Below, piece after piece: positions 53,280-62,450 of a DNA stretch of 64,000 nucleotides. The notes beneath the pieces were generated by a model. That model had not been told where the DNA came from, did no database searches, and saw only the letters and a list, made by a program, of their open reading frames with translations. The position numbers and the translations under genes were made by a program. The DNA is from an uncultured Paludibaculum sp. GTDB taxonomy: Bacteria; Acidobacteriota; Terriglobia; Bryobacterales; Bryobacteraceae. Location: positions 806,001-870,000 of the forward strand of contig NZ_OY762268.1 in NCBI RefSeq assembly GCF_963665245.1. The letters run 5' to 3'. How positions within the stretch are numbered: the stretch's first letter is position 1; the number at the start of each line of letters is the position of its first letter.

Positions 53280-55835
53280 TCATTCATGGCGTAGCGCTAC
53301 CTGTGGATCGACGCGTGTAGCTCGCCACGCGGGCGGGTAGCACGCGAGCAGTCCGATGATCAGAAACGCCATTGAGTCCACAGCCAAGGCCGCCCAGTCG
53401 ATGCCGTTCATTCCGTAAAGCAGACCGCGTGCCGGGTACGAGGCGCCGGCAGCCAGCAACGAACCAGCAAGCAGGCCGCGCAATATCGGCCGCGCGCTTT
53501 CGTTCAGGATCAGTCTCAGCACGTCCGTCCGTTGAGCACCCATTGCCATCCGAACACCCACTTCGCGCGTGCGCAGCACGACGATATAGCTGACCGTGCT
53601 CCAGATCCCCAGCAGCGCCAATAGCAGCGCGACGAGACCGATGGCGGAGGCGACCAAGGCAGTCAGAGCGGCCACAACGAACGGCGCCGACTGGCGCTGC
53701 ATCTCCGCCAGGGTGGAGCAGTCCGCCATGAGGTTCGGGTCGACGGAAGTGAGCAGCGCATCGATGGCGCGAACCATCTGTGCCGGGTCAGACCGGGTGC
53801 GTACCAGAATCGGGTAGTTCCTGATCTCGTTCGCGGGGAGAGGAATGTAGATGCGTTGCGAGTCGGTCGCATGGAATTCCGCCGCCCGCGTGTCGCGAAC
53901 CACGCCCAGCACCGTGTATGCCGAACCCCTCGCCACTAGTTCGTTCGAATTGTGGTGGCGGTCATCGATCGGGCCCGGACGCAGGCTGCGCCCCACGGGG
54001 TTCTGGCCCGGCCAAAGGGCTTCCGCGGCGGACTCGCTTAGGACCACCCCGCCCGAGCCCTGTGGCGGAAATCTCCCTCCGCGCCGGAAAGGAATTGCCA
54101 GCGTGTCGAAGTAGTTCGGCTCCACCCGCGTGTAGTGGACGATGCTCTGAGTCGAGGCGGCATCCAGTGTGGAGGCACTCGTCCGGTACCCGGCGTCGAC
54201 GGGCGGCCGTGCACTCGTGACGGCGGCCACCCCCGGCATAGCCGCCAACCGCGCCCGCAACTGCTCGATGAGGATGCGCTTCTGTGGATCCGAGTACTTC
54301 AGCGTCTCTGGAAACCGGACGGCCAGCGCCAGCACGTGCCGGTCGTTATACCCAGTGTCGATCGAGACTGAGCGGACAGAACTCCGGATCGCCACGTTGG
54401 CGGCGGCGACCAGGACCAGCGACAGGGTGACCTGTGCGACGACGAGCGCGTCCTGCAGGCGGCGGCTACGAACCGATGCTGTCCCGCCGCGGCAACTCAG
54501 GCTGAGGCCGAACCGCGAACCCTCCAGCGCCGGCGCCAGCCCCGAAAGCATGCCGGAGAGCAGCGATACGGTGGAGACAAAAGCGAAGATCTCGAAATCG
54601 AGCGGAACGTCGAACACCAGCCCGCCATACTCGCCGGGCACCGCGTCGACCATCATGGCCGCTGCCTGTCGCAGCATTACCTGGGTGAACACGAGAGCCA
54701 AACCACCCGCCATCACTCCGATCAAAGCGCTCTCTGTGAGCATTTGCCCGATCAACCGCGAACGGCTGGCGCCCAGCGACATGCGCGTCCGCATTTCGCT
54801 CACTCTGGCCCGCGACCGGGCCAATTGCAGGCTCCCGACGTTGGCGCTGGCCACCACCACCACCATTCCTGCCGCGGCCAGTACAAGCGCGGTGGCCAGC
54901 ATCAGCCCGCCATACTCTGCCAACGGAAGAGGGAACGGGGAGCCGCGCCAGACAATGGCCGTGCCCGGCTTGGCCCAAGCCGAGCGCGGATCATGCAACG
55001 AACGAAGGTGCTCAGCGACGGCGTTCACCTCCGCCTGAGCCCCTGCTGTGGTGCCCCCCGGCGCCAGGCGCCCGAAAAGGCGGTAGGGTTGCTCCTCACG
55101 ATTGCGCAACCACTGCGTGTCGCCGTGTACCAGCGGCTCGGCGCTCGCCGGCAGCCAGAAGGCAGGGGCCCCAATGCTCGTGCCCACGAAGTTGTGTGGA
55201 GTGATGCCGGTAATCGTGAAAGCGGCGCCATTCAGGTAGACAGTCCTCCCGATGACAGCCGCATCTCCGCCAAAATGTCTCCGCCAGTAGTTTTCACTCA
55301 GGAGAACCGGTGGAGTGTTGGCCAGCTCGGCCGGCGCCATGGATTCGAAGCTTCTCCCTTGGAGCATTCCGACTCCGAGGACCCGGAAGTAGTTCTCGGA
55401 AACCACGAAAACCGTGGCGGTCTCGGCGCTCCCAATCCCCCTCCGCAGGACCCCGAGTTGTCCCCACGCGCCCCCCGCACCGGGCGCGTGCTGCTTGTGG
55501 GCGCCGCTCACCGCGGAGTAGACAAGTTGCGCCGGCCGGTAGGCAATCAGGCCGCTGAAGCAGCGCAGCGACTCGCGAAACGCCTCGTAATCGGGGTAGC
55601 TGAAGGAGTATTGTGGCGCCGAGGAATCGCGCTTCAACGCCAGATTCACCATCTCCTCGGGCGCGCGGGCGTCGAGCAGCCGCGCCACCATGGCCTTATA
55701 GCCCGTAAAGACAACCGTGCTCACCGCGATGCCGGCAGCCAGGACAAGAACGGTGACGACCGTGGATCCGGGTGAGCGGCGGAGCATTCGGAATGCGAAC
55801 CGCATGTCGCGCATCAATGTTTCTAGCAAGGTCAT
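53280..55835 (-). CDS. MacB/FtsX-like ABC permease (acidobacterial duplicated orphan permease type)
   Basis: 851 residues. N-terminal DMRFAFRMLRRSPGSTVVTVLVLAAGIAVSTVVFT (first membrane helix about 22-45), a periplasmic MacB-core domain with FSGLIAYRPAQLVYS and VVSENYFRVLGVGMLQGRSF, a FtsX-type membrane block (about 305-445), a second periplasmic domain, and a final FtsX block with STVSYIVVLRTREVGVRMAMGAQRTDVLRLIL (about 740-775). Two fused permease halves without an ATPase is the hallmark of the acidobacterial orphan permease family. No ATPase gene is next to it; often a PadR gene accompanies these but not here. Confidence 0.9.
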   Translation of the reverse strand: MTLLETLMRDMRFAFRMLRRSPGSTVVTVLVLAAGIAVSTVVFTGYKAMVARLLDARAPEEMVNLALKRDSSAPQYSFSYPDYEAFRESLRCFSGLIAYRPAQLVYSAVSGAHKQHAPGAGGAWGQLGVLRRGIGSAETATVFVVSENYFRVLGVGMLQGRSFESMAPAELANTPPVLLSENYWRRHFGGDAAVIGRTVYLNGAAFTITGITPHNFVGTSIGAPAFWLPASAEPLVHGDTQWLRNREEQPYRLFGRLAPGGTTAGAQAEVNAVAEHLRSLHDPRSAWAKPGTAIVWRGSPFPLPLAEYGGLMLATALVLAAAGMVVVVASANVGSLQLARSRARVSEMRTRMSLGASRSRLIGQMLTESALIGVMAGGLALVFTQVMLRQAAAMMVDAVPGEYGGLVFDVPLDFEIFAFVSTVSLLSGMLSGLAPALEGSRFGLSLSCRGGTASVRSRRLQDALVVAQVTLSLVLVAAANVAIRSSVRSVSIDTGYNDRHVLALAVRFPETLKYSDPQKRILIEQLRARLAAMPGVAAVTSARPPVDAGYRTSASTLDAASTQSIVHYTRVEPNYFDTLAIPFRRGGRFPPQGSGGVVLSESAAEALWPGQNPVGRSLRPGPIDDRHHNSNELVARGSAYTVLGVVRDTRAAEFHATDSQRIYIPLPANEIRNYPILVRTRSDPAQMVRAIDALLTSVDPNLMADCSTLAEMQRQSAPFVVAALTALVASAIGLVALLLALLGIWSTVSYIVVLRTREVGVRMAMGAQRTDVLRLILNESARPILRGLLAGSLLAAGASYPARGLLYGMNGIDWAALAVDSMAFLIIGLLACYPPAWRATRVDPQVALRHE

Positions 55836-56128
55836 GGCGTAGTGCCCGTCCAGTCAGCAAGACGGATTCGATGCCCGTTTATTGCAGCCTGCAGTCGAAA
55901 AACCATTCCGAGGCCGGTGGCCGGGTGGCTTCGCAAAGGGAGGCGGCACGGCTGAACTGGACAGGACACGGCGTGCGCTGACCGCCCTGCTGGCGAGGAA
56001 CAACTGGGATTGGCAATCCGACCACTCATTTTTCAAAAAAATCCGACTCCTTGTTTTCAGGCGATTGCGTCAATTTCTCCAATCTGCGTTTGGTCCGCCC
56101 CCTGTATCCTTCACTCGGAGAAAGAAGG
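55836..56128. other. Upstream region of the orphan permease
   Basis: 293 bases with no supported gene. It should contain the promoter for the permease reading left. No clear motif. Confidence 0.3.
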
Positions 56129-56545
56129 ATGCTCAAACACGATTTGTCCGATGCGACGGCCGCCGATCTCCTCGCTCGGAACGTCCAGGAGACGGACGCC
56201 AACCTGCACCTCGATACCGCTCCGGCGGCCGGTGTAGCTTCCCATGAAAACCCAGCCCGGGTCGACGGCCTCCGGCAGGCGCTGCTCGGCGGCTTTCCGC
56301 CCGAGACACTCCACGAGCAGATCGTCGCCGATTCCGTGCTCGCTGACCTAGAGCCAGAAGCGCTACCCCGCCTGGGACGCCGCGCTCGTCTCCGCGCAGA
56401 TCCGCGGCCAGTGGGACCAGATCTCGGCGGACAAGGCTGCGGATTCCGAGCGATGCCGATCAGCGTTCTGATCTCAAACCGATCACGATTCCGAACTTAT
56501 GCCGATCACCATTCCAAGGTGATGCCGATCGCCGTTCCGATCTGA
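56129..56545 (+). pseudogene. Possible broken small gene beside a tandem repeat
   Basis: An ATG with GGAG 8 bases upstream opens a coding-looking stretch (MLKHDLSDATAADLLARN, ETLHEQIVADSVLADLE) to about 56355. A good continuation, SQKRYPAWDAALVSAQIRG and QWDQISADKAADSER, lies in another frame from about 56352, suggesting a frameshift. Both frames end in the 23-bp repeats. No family is recognised. It may be a decayed gene or the start of one interrupted by the repeat. Confidence 0.4.
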
Positions 56546-56562
56546 TGCCGATCACCTTCGGC
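56452..56562. repeat. 23-bp tandem repeat, nearly five copies
   Basis: The heptamer GCCGATC (ACCGATC in copy 2) recurs at 56455, 56478, 56501, 56524 and 56547, exactly 23 bp apart. The unit is approximately TGATGCCGATCACC followed by NTTCCGATC. Copies differ at several positions. Possibly multiple binding sites at the end of a lost insertion element (some IS21-type ends carry such repeats). Confidence 0.7.
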
Positions 56563-56674
56563 TAGGCTTGGACCGGCGATCGCAGCCCGGATCGGACGGC
56601 GCTGGACAATCGAACCCGCGACTGCGGCCTTGCCTGGCATGCCCGCCTCTACGTTCTATTGAAGCCCCACAAGT

Positions 56675-57589
56675 TTAGCGGCCCAGTCGAATCTCAAACA
56701 CCCGTGGCCAGTTCTTGCCGGTCACAAACAAACGTCTGCCGGCCGCGTCGTACGCGATGCCGTTGGCCACAGCCCTACCGTAGGCCCCGAGCTCCTTAGC
56801 GTCCTTGGGTGCAGGGATCATGCGCGACCGCAGCGGCGCGAGATCAAGCCACCCCGTCACCTGGCCCGAATTGAGCTGAATGATGGCGATCCGATCCCGC
56901 TGCCAGATGTTGGCGTAGACCGAGCCATCGACATACTCGAGCTCGTTCAGCCAACGAATCCCTTTGCCGGCCTCCACCACGGCGATCTGCGCCTGCCACT
57001 TCATCGTCTCCGGATTCAGAAACCGCAAAATCGAAGTACCGTCGCTCTTGATGAACTGATGGTCGTCGTGCGTGAGGCCCCACCCCTCCGTGTTGTAGCC
57101 GAACGTCGACACCGGTTCGAGCGAATCGAGGTCATACCGGACCCCGCTATCCTGCGGCACAAACGGAGCCCCCATCCTCTTCAGGTTGTCCACGATCAGC
57201 GAGCGAAACACGCTCGGCCGCGTCCGCGTGGGCGTGAGCTGGACGATCTGGCCGCGCCACTCTGTCACACCCTCCCCCAGGAAGCGGCTCTCGACGGCAT
57301 GCTCCTCCAGCACGCGGCCGGTCTCGAGGTCCACCTTCCGGACCGAGGCATGCCCCTGCACGTCGACGCTCTCGTAAAGAAACCCGTTCGCATAAACCAG
57401 GCCCTGCGTCAGCGCCCGAGGATCGTGCGGATACTCCGCGACCACCTCGTACGCGCGCATCGGAGCCGGATCCGGCGACAACGGAACCGCGGGCGGCAAG
57501 GTGGGCGTCCCCGTCAGATCGACCAGAACGGCAATCGCACCGCCAATGATCATCACCGCAGTGGCCACGATGGCAAACCCTTTGGACAT
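56675..57589 (-). CDS. Glutaminyl-peptide cyclotransferase (plant/bacterial beta-propeller type)
   Basis: 304 residues from the ATG at 57589 (MSKGFAIVATAVMIIGGAIAVLV, an N-terminal anchor or signal). The five-bladed propeller family is recognised by YPHDPRALTQGLVYANGFLYES, GRVLEEHAVESRFLGEGVT, STFGYNTEGWGLTHDD, LNELEYVDGSVYANIWQRD and the end GIAYDAAGRRLFVTGKNWPRVFEI. It cyclises N-terminal Gln of peptides to pyroglutamate, in the periplasm if exported. Stands alone. Confidence 0.9.
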   Translation of the reverse strand: MSKGFAIVATAVMIIGGAIAVLVDLTGTPTLPPAVPLSPDPAPMRAYEVVAEYPHDPRALTQGLVYANGFLYESVDVQGHASVRKVDLETGRVLEEHAVESRFLGEGVTEWRGQIVQLTPTRTRPSVFRSLIVDNLKRMGAPFVPQDSGVRYDLDSLEPVSTFGYNTEGWGLTHDDHQFIKSDGTSILRFLNPETMKWQAQIAVVEAGKGIRWLNELEYVDGSVYANIWQRDRIAIIQLNSGQVTGWLDLAPLRSRMIPAPKDAKELGAYGRAVANGIAYDAAGRRLFVTGKNWPRVFEIRLGR

Positions 57590-57722
57590 AATCACACTCT
57601 ACACGACAAAGTTATTTGCTGCACCAGGTCCACCGGCGGGAGCGTCCGGAGCCACTCACGAGCCGCCCGGACGTTGTGGGAGAGGACAACCCGCTCCGAG
57701 TCGGTAGCCACGCGACCCGAAT

Positions 57723-57769
57723 CTCCACCGCGGCAGCCCCGGTCTTTTCGACCGCCGTCCCGGTGAACC
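57723..57769. repeat. 47-bp direct repeat, copy 1
   Basis: CTCCACCGCGGCAGCCCCG, 8 variable bases, then GACCGCCGTCCCGGTGAACC. Copy 2 at 59889-59935 is the same length, same orientation, with one mismatch outside the variable 8. The two copies flank the carboxylesterase gene. Confidence 0.75.
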
Positions 57770-57935
57770 TGCAACCGCAAGCGGGCGGCGCCTGACCGCC
57801 CCGCGACGAGGCAGACCGCCCGATTGCCGGCCACGCGCTACCAATCCTTGCCTCATCACAGTAGAAGGGTCCGGCGGGTCGAAGCCAAGTGCCCCACCGG
57901 TGCCGTTCGCCGGCGCGGAAACAATCGTGCTCCGG

Positions 57936-59618
57936 TCAGGACAGCAGGATCTTCCGGACTTCCGCTTCCGGATCGTCCGCCATCCGGCAGTTGTTGCCGA
58001 ACACCATCGTCCGGCCTCGCGCCGGCTCGAACGGTTCCCACTTTAGGCCCGGCTGACTGGGGTCGCCTTTTCTGGCGAAGTTGGCCCACGCCGTCGCCAT
58101 CTTCTTCGCCAGCGCCTGAGCCTCCGGCCCATTGCCGGTTCCCTGATCGCAGCGCCTCGTATTGTCGAAGCAAAACGCCAGCTCCGCCGTGTGCCAGGCG
58201 CCCGCATCCTCCAGCATCGGTGACTGCCAGGAGAAGTACCACGTGTAGGCGGCCGCGCCCTTCTGGTTGTACTTCATCGTGGCCATGCGGGTCACATTGT
58301 TGCGCATATTCAGGCTGTTCAACCCGCTGGCGCCGCACATGTAGGACAGTGTGCGAATGCTCTTCTGCGGATGCGCCTTCTTCAGCCCGGCCACCAGGGC
58401 CTGGGCCTTGGCCTCGCCATAGTTTCTCGTGAGAGTCGCCAGCCACTCGGCCTCCGTGGGCCGGGAGAGCATGGAGTTCCCCTCTTCACTCACTGAGCCG
58501 AACAGCAGCGGCACATTCTTCGAAATCTCCGGCGCCGCATCGTAGAAGGACCGCATCGTAATCAGGCGGCCGTCGACAGTCGGTCCCGCGCCAACCCGCG
58601 GTCTGGCCGTGCCCGGCGCCGGCGTCGGCCCACCAGACCCCATCGGCGGGTTCATCTTGGCCGCAACCGCGTTGCTGACCTCATTCAACCTGGCCCATTC
58701 CATCTTCTGGAGGGCCGCCATGTCCGTAACCCCCAGCTCGGCGATCACACGCTTGGCGTACTCTCTCGACTCCTCGATGCCGGGAGGATTGCCACCCCCA
58801 CCCGATTGCGCCGACGCGCGCTGGATCAATCCCTCCGCCGACGGCATCCCCAGCAGCGTGGTCACCTTCGAGCCGCCCCCGGACTGGCCGTAAATCATGA
58901 CACAGCCCGGATCACCGCCGAAGTTCGCGATGTTTTCCTGAACCCAGCGAAGCGCCGCCACCAGGTCCGTCATGCCGACGTTCACAGAATCCGCGTATTC
59001 CGGCCCGCCGATCGTGGACACATCGAGGAATCCGAGCGAGTTGAGACGGTGATTCACCGTCACCGACACCACGTCGTGATGCCGGGCCATCTGCGCCCCG
59101 TCCTGCGAGGCGAGTTCGTAAGCCGAACCGAACGTGAAGCCGCCGCCATGCATGTAGAACATCACGGGGCGTTTCCCCGTCAGGCTGGGCGTCCAGATGT
59201 TCAACTTGAGCATGTCCTCGCTTTGCCAGCCGTCGGTCCACTGAAACAGGAAACTCTGTTCGCTCGTCCAGCTGTGCAGCCGCTGCGGACAGTTGGCGCC
59301 ATAGATCAGAGCCGGGTATTCGCCCTCCCAGGCTACAGGCGGCTTGGCCGGGAGCCACCGGTTCGCGCCGCCCGTGTTGGCCCCGTAAGGGACGCCTTTG
59401 AAGGTCAGCACGCCATCGTCGACGTACCCGCGTACCTTCCCGTAGCGCGTCTTCGCAACGGCCGACGGCGGAGTACTGCAACTCGCCCGGGCACTCTGCA
59501 CAGTCGCAGCGTCCGCACTGGAGGAGGCGCCCGCCATTCCTGTGACCCCAGCCGTCGCCGACAGCAGCGCATGCCGGCGGCTGAATCCGAAACGATTCTT
59601 CGAATTGGAATTCGACAT
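57936..59618 (-). CDS. Tat-exported carboxylesterase/lipase (COesterase family)
   Basis: 560 residues from the ATG at 59618 (a longer reading adds six). Twin-arginine signal GFSRRHALLSATAGVTGMAG. Family signature: VRGYVDDGVLTFKGVPYGANTGG, the oxyanion loop MFYMHGGGFTFGS, and the nucleophile elbow CVMIYGQSGGGSKV. An acid in SEEGNSML and a His at GAWHTAELAFCF complete the triad. Hydrolyses carboxyl esters; natural substrate unknown. The gene is bracketed by a 47-bp direct repeat on each side. Confidence 0.92.
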   Translation of the reverse strand: MSNSNSKNRFGFSRRHALLSATAGVTGMAGASSSADAATVQSARASCSTPPSAVAKTRYGKVRGYVDDGVLTFKGVPYGANTGGANRWLPAKPPVAWEGEYPALIYGANCPQRLHSWTSEQSFLFQWTDGWQSEDMLKLNIWTPSLTGKRPVMFYMHGGGFTFGSAYELASQDGAQMARHHDVVSVTVNHRLNSLGFLDVSTIGGPEYADSVNVGMTDLVAALRWVQENIANFGGDPGCVMIYGQSGGGSKVTTLLGMPSAEGLIQRASAQSGGGGNPPGIEESREYAKRVIAELGVTDMAALQKMEWARLNEVSNAVAAKMNPPMGSGGPTPAPGTARPRVGAGPTVDGRLITMRSFYDAAPEISKNVPLLFGSVSEEGNSMLSRPTEAEWLATLTRNYGEAKAQALVAGLKKAHPQKSIRTLSYMCGASGLNSLNMRNNVTRMATMKYNQKGAAAYTWYFSWQSPMLEDAGAWHTAELAFCFDNTRRCDQGTGNGPEAQALAKKMATAWANFARKGDPSQPGLKWEPFEPARGRTMVFGNNCRMADDPEAEVRKILLS

Positions 59619-60436
59619 TTCCTCTCCTTGGAACACCTCCGGCCCGTTCGCTATGATCAGCTTCGAATCTCGGCACGACGAGCTCAGGTGTTATCCCGCC
59701 CGGGCCCGCACGCGAGATCAGCAGGACTATCCATGGCGCCCGGCTCGGCTCAGTATATAACCGTTGGTGTGGACTCATTCCGAGCCGGACCGGACAGACC
59801 CGTGCACCCTGGTTCGATTCGGTGGACGGCTCCGCCCAGGGTTCGCCCCCGGCTGACGCGCCACGCGGAAGTGGTCGAGACCGCCACTCTCCACCGCGGC
59901 AGCCCCGCACTGACGGACCGCCGTCCCAGTGAACCCAGCCCGGCAAGCGGACGGAGCGCGAGGCGCAGCCAGACACACACCACAAAGGCGGGGATGTTCG
60001 TCCCCCCGTCCCGAAACGAAAGGCCGCTCGAAACCCCAACCCATCCCGCAAGTGGACGGGGCGCGAACGTCCCCCACCCGCCCGGAAACCCCCAAGGGCC
60101 TGTGGCCGCAATCCCGCCGCCCACCGCCCGGCAGTCTGCCAGCGGGCGATCCGGGTGGCCGGGCGCGCCGGTCGAACCTGCCATGACGCAAGCAGGCCAA
60201 GCCATTCCGTAAGCCCAAGGACCGCAACGCCCCCTCCTTCGACGATCCATCGTCGAACAAACGGTCGCCGGGCAGATGGACGACGCCTGACCGCGCTGCG
60301 GCGAAGCGTACTTCCGGATTACCGACGATACACCCGAAGCGAAGGCAGCGTGCTCCAAGCAGCCGATCCAGGCGCCTCCAAAATCGAGACCTGCGCGATT
60401 GCACAGCGTTGACGGCAAGGCCATAATGGAAGAGCC
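59619..60436. other. Long GC-rich intergenic region
   Basis: 818 bases with no supported gene. Long open readings exist on both strands, but their translations are Pro/Arg/Gly/Ala-rich without family features, as expected of GC-rich non-coding DNA. It holds copy 2 of the 47-bp repeat and marks the boundary to the less GC-rich segment that begins at 60437. Confidence 0.4.
59889..59935. repeat. 47-bp direct repeat, copy 2
   Basis: CTCCACCGCGGCAGCCCCG, 8 variable bases, then GACCGCCGTCCCAGTGAACC. Pair of 57723-57769, on the upstream side of the carboxylesterase gene. Confidence 0.75.
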
Positions 60437-60970
60437 ATGAAAACAGTTTGGATCATCGACGGCGCGTATTTGTTCAACTACGGGAAGACTCGTCAATTCG
60501 ACTACCTCAAACTGAGGCGAGAACTCACGAAGGCCAACGGTGGTCCGATTTATGAAGGGTATTATCTTAATCCGACGCCGGATCCGGCGACCGACGCTCA
60601 GAATGCTTTCCATACTTGGATCAAATCAGCACCGCCGAAAGGTCCGAAACTCCGGGTCCAGCTGTATCAGCTGAAGGATATGCATAATAAATGTCCAAAC
60701 TACTCAATGCAGTTCGATCGCCAAGTCCAAAAGGGCGTTGACGTTGGCATCGCCACTCTAATCATAAAACTAGCTGCTCAAAACGTCTATGACCGGCTCA
60801 TCCTTTCGGCCGGCGACGGTGATTTCGAAGACGCCATCTCCTACATTAAATCAGATTTACATAAGGAATTTTGGCTCAATGGTGCGCAGACAAGCCTCTC
60901 GACGGATTTGCAGTCTTATGCGGATCATGTACAGTGGCTGGATGATATGCATCCGGCAATAGACAGATAG
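60437..60970 (+). CDS. NYN domain protein (LabA-like, PIN-fold nuclease-like)
   Basis: 177 residues. The NYN fold is recognised by the opening VWIIDGAYLFNYG (first acidic residue), FDRQVQKGVDVGIATLIIKLA (Asp in KGVDV) and LILSAGDGDFEDAISYIK (GDGDF). These conserved acids form the metal site of PIN-like RNases. Base composition is visibly lower in GC than its neighbours and codon use differs, suggesting transfer. It is followed by an unknown gene in the same direction after 232 bp. It may cleave RNA; target unknown. Confidence 0.88.
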   Translation: MKTVWIIDGAYLFNYGKTRQFDYLKLRRELTKANGGPIYEGYYLNPTPDPATDAQNAFHTWIKSAPPKGPKLRVQLYQLKDMHNKCPNYSMQFDRQVQKGVDVGIATLIIKLAAQNVYDRLILSAGDGDFEDAISYIKSDLHKEFWLNGAQTSLSTDLQSYADHVQWLDDMHPAIDR

Positions 60971-61202
60971 TTGTAGATTGCCCGCTCATGCGAATAACTT
61001 CCACTATCATTCACAACCGGATTTGCAAGCGGCTGCGCGATCGAGGATTAATCATTGGAAATGATCCTCTCCGGCCGATTGACTGATTCATTAATTTCTA
61101 GCCCATGCCCCCCGGAGCCGAATTCCGCTCATTGTCTGAGTCGCCGACAATCCACCAAGAGTCCGCATGGGATAGAATTGACTACCTGTGGAGGGCAATT
61201 TG

Positions 61203-62363
61203 ATGCGCGATCCGATCAGGGTTCTGTACTATCCAGACTTCTTTGTGGACTACCTCACACTGGTGAAGGCGATCCTACTGTTCGATGAGCTGCATTTCAT
61301 GGATCGGCCGTCGATGATGTTCGGCGCCGGCCCGGGACAGTTCGGAACGATTGGCGCGGCGTCGCCACTTCGCCAGTACGAAGCTTCCTTCCGCGACGAG
61401 GGTGTCCCGTTTTATGTCCACAACGCCCCGATGGGGCCGGTTGGAGGCGAGTGGTACGAGCACATCAAGGCTGATGTCAACGATCGGCAGTTTCTGCGCC
61501 GGTTTCAGGAGGGGCTGAAGGTTTCCCCAACATTCCGCAGGCTTCAGGTCGCGCCCGGGAACTATGGGGAATTCGGCAATCAGGATGATGTTGCGCAACG
61601 GCTCATGGCCGTTGACCTGGCCGCCGATCTCAAAACGCACGAAAGCGCGATGACGTTGTTCGAAGATGCTGGCGTCCGGCACTTCGATCTATCCAATGCG
61701 GCCGGCTGTGCCAAACATCTGATCTCTGATGCTGTGACCTGCTCGGCAAAACTGAATTTCGCGCTGCGTATCGGAGCTAAGGAAGGCTTCTTTCCGCTGG
61801 CTGACGCGAAGCCTTACGGCGATTTGCTCGGGACAAAATATGCGAGAGCCATTGACAAACTAGAGCCTGCAAAGAATAAGCTCCAGATTACCGATCTGAG
61901 CTTCGCAATCTTCGACGAATTGGTGCCGGGGCAGAATCTGAAGAGAATCCGCTTAGCGGATGCCATTCGCTATCGCAAGGCCTCAGAAGGAGCACGGCAG
62001 GAATTTCTCGAACATCTCAGCGCGATACAGACCAAGCAGGCGGCCATCGGGCTCGACGGGAATTACACCGGTGCTATAGAAGCAATCATCGTGACCGAAA
62101 TTAGGCCTGCGATCCAAGCGTTCAGAAACAAGCTTAAAACGATTGACGAGTCTCTATTCGGTGCCGTCGCCAAGGGAATCATCGGCGCGGCTGGAGGATC
62201 TTCCGCGCTGACACTGTTTGGCGACCTCTCGTGGCCGAAGATCATCGCGCTTACAGGGGCAGGGGCCGCCTATGTGGCCAAAGCGACGGTGGATGCCATT
62301 CTTGCAGCACGCGCCGCGAAGCGGGAGTGCAGCCTATCCTACATCCTATCCCTGGATGAATAG
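61203..62363 (+). CDS. Unknown protein with hydrophobic C-terminal region
   Basis: 386 residues from the ATG at 61203 with GGAGGG 7 bases upstream. The N-terminus (MRDPIRVLYYPDFFVDYLTLVKAILLFDELHFMDRP) and much of the body are soluble alpha/beta; a conserved-looking TLFEDAGVRHFDLSNAAGC segment lies about 155-175. Residues about 318-365 are hydrophobic and Gly/Ala-rich (GIIGAAGGSSALTLFG, IIALTGAGAAYVAKATVDAILA) and may insert in the membrane. I do not recognise the family. With the NYN gene it forms a small transferred-looking module. Confidence 0.78.
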   Translation: MRDPIRVLYYPDFFVDYLTLVKAILLFDELHFMDRPSMMFGAGPGQFGTIGAASPLRQYEASFRDEGVPFYVHNAPMGPVGGEWYEHIKADVNDRQFLRRFQEGLKVSPTFRRLQVAPGNYGEFGNQDDVAQRLMAVDLAADLKTHESAMTLFEDAGVRHFDLSNAAGCAKHLISDAVTCSAKLNFALRIGAKEGFFPLADAKPYGDLLGTKYARAIDKLEPAKNKLQITDLSFAIFDELVPGQNLKRIRLADAIRYRKASEGARQEFLEHLSAIQTKQAAIGLDGNYTGAIEAIIVTEIRPAIQAFRNKLKTIDESLFGAVAKGIIGAAGGSSALTLFGDLSWPKIIALTGAGAAYVAKATVDAILAARAAKRECSLSYILSLDE

Positions 62364-62450
62364 TTGCACCGCCGGCCGAAACGGATCGTGTGGCGTAAGA
62401 TAAAAAAAGTCCACTGCCTCAACTATAGCTAAATTCGGGACACGCTCATC

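Noticed and set aside
56452..56562. CRISPR array
   Set aside because: The repeats are contiguous 23-bp units without unique spacers and there are no cas genes.
58806..60212. Long plus-strand open frame across the carboxylesterase start and the following gap
   Set aside because: It lies mostly antisense to a clear esterase gene, and the remainder is Pro/Arg/Gly-rich with no family features; typical GC-driven open frame.
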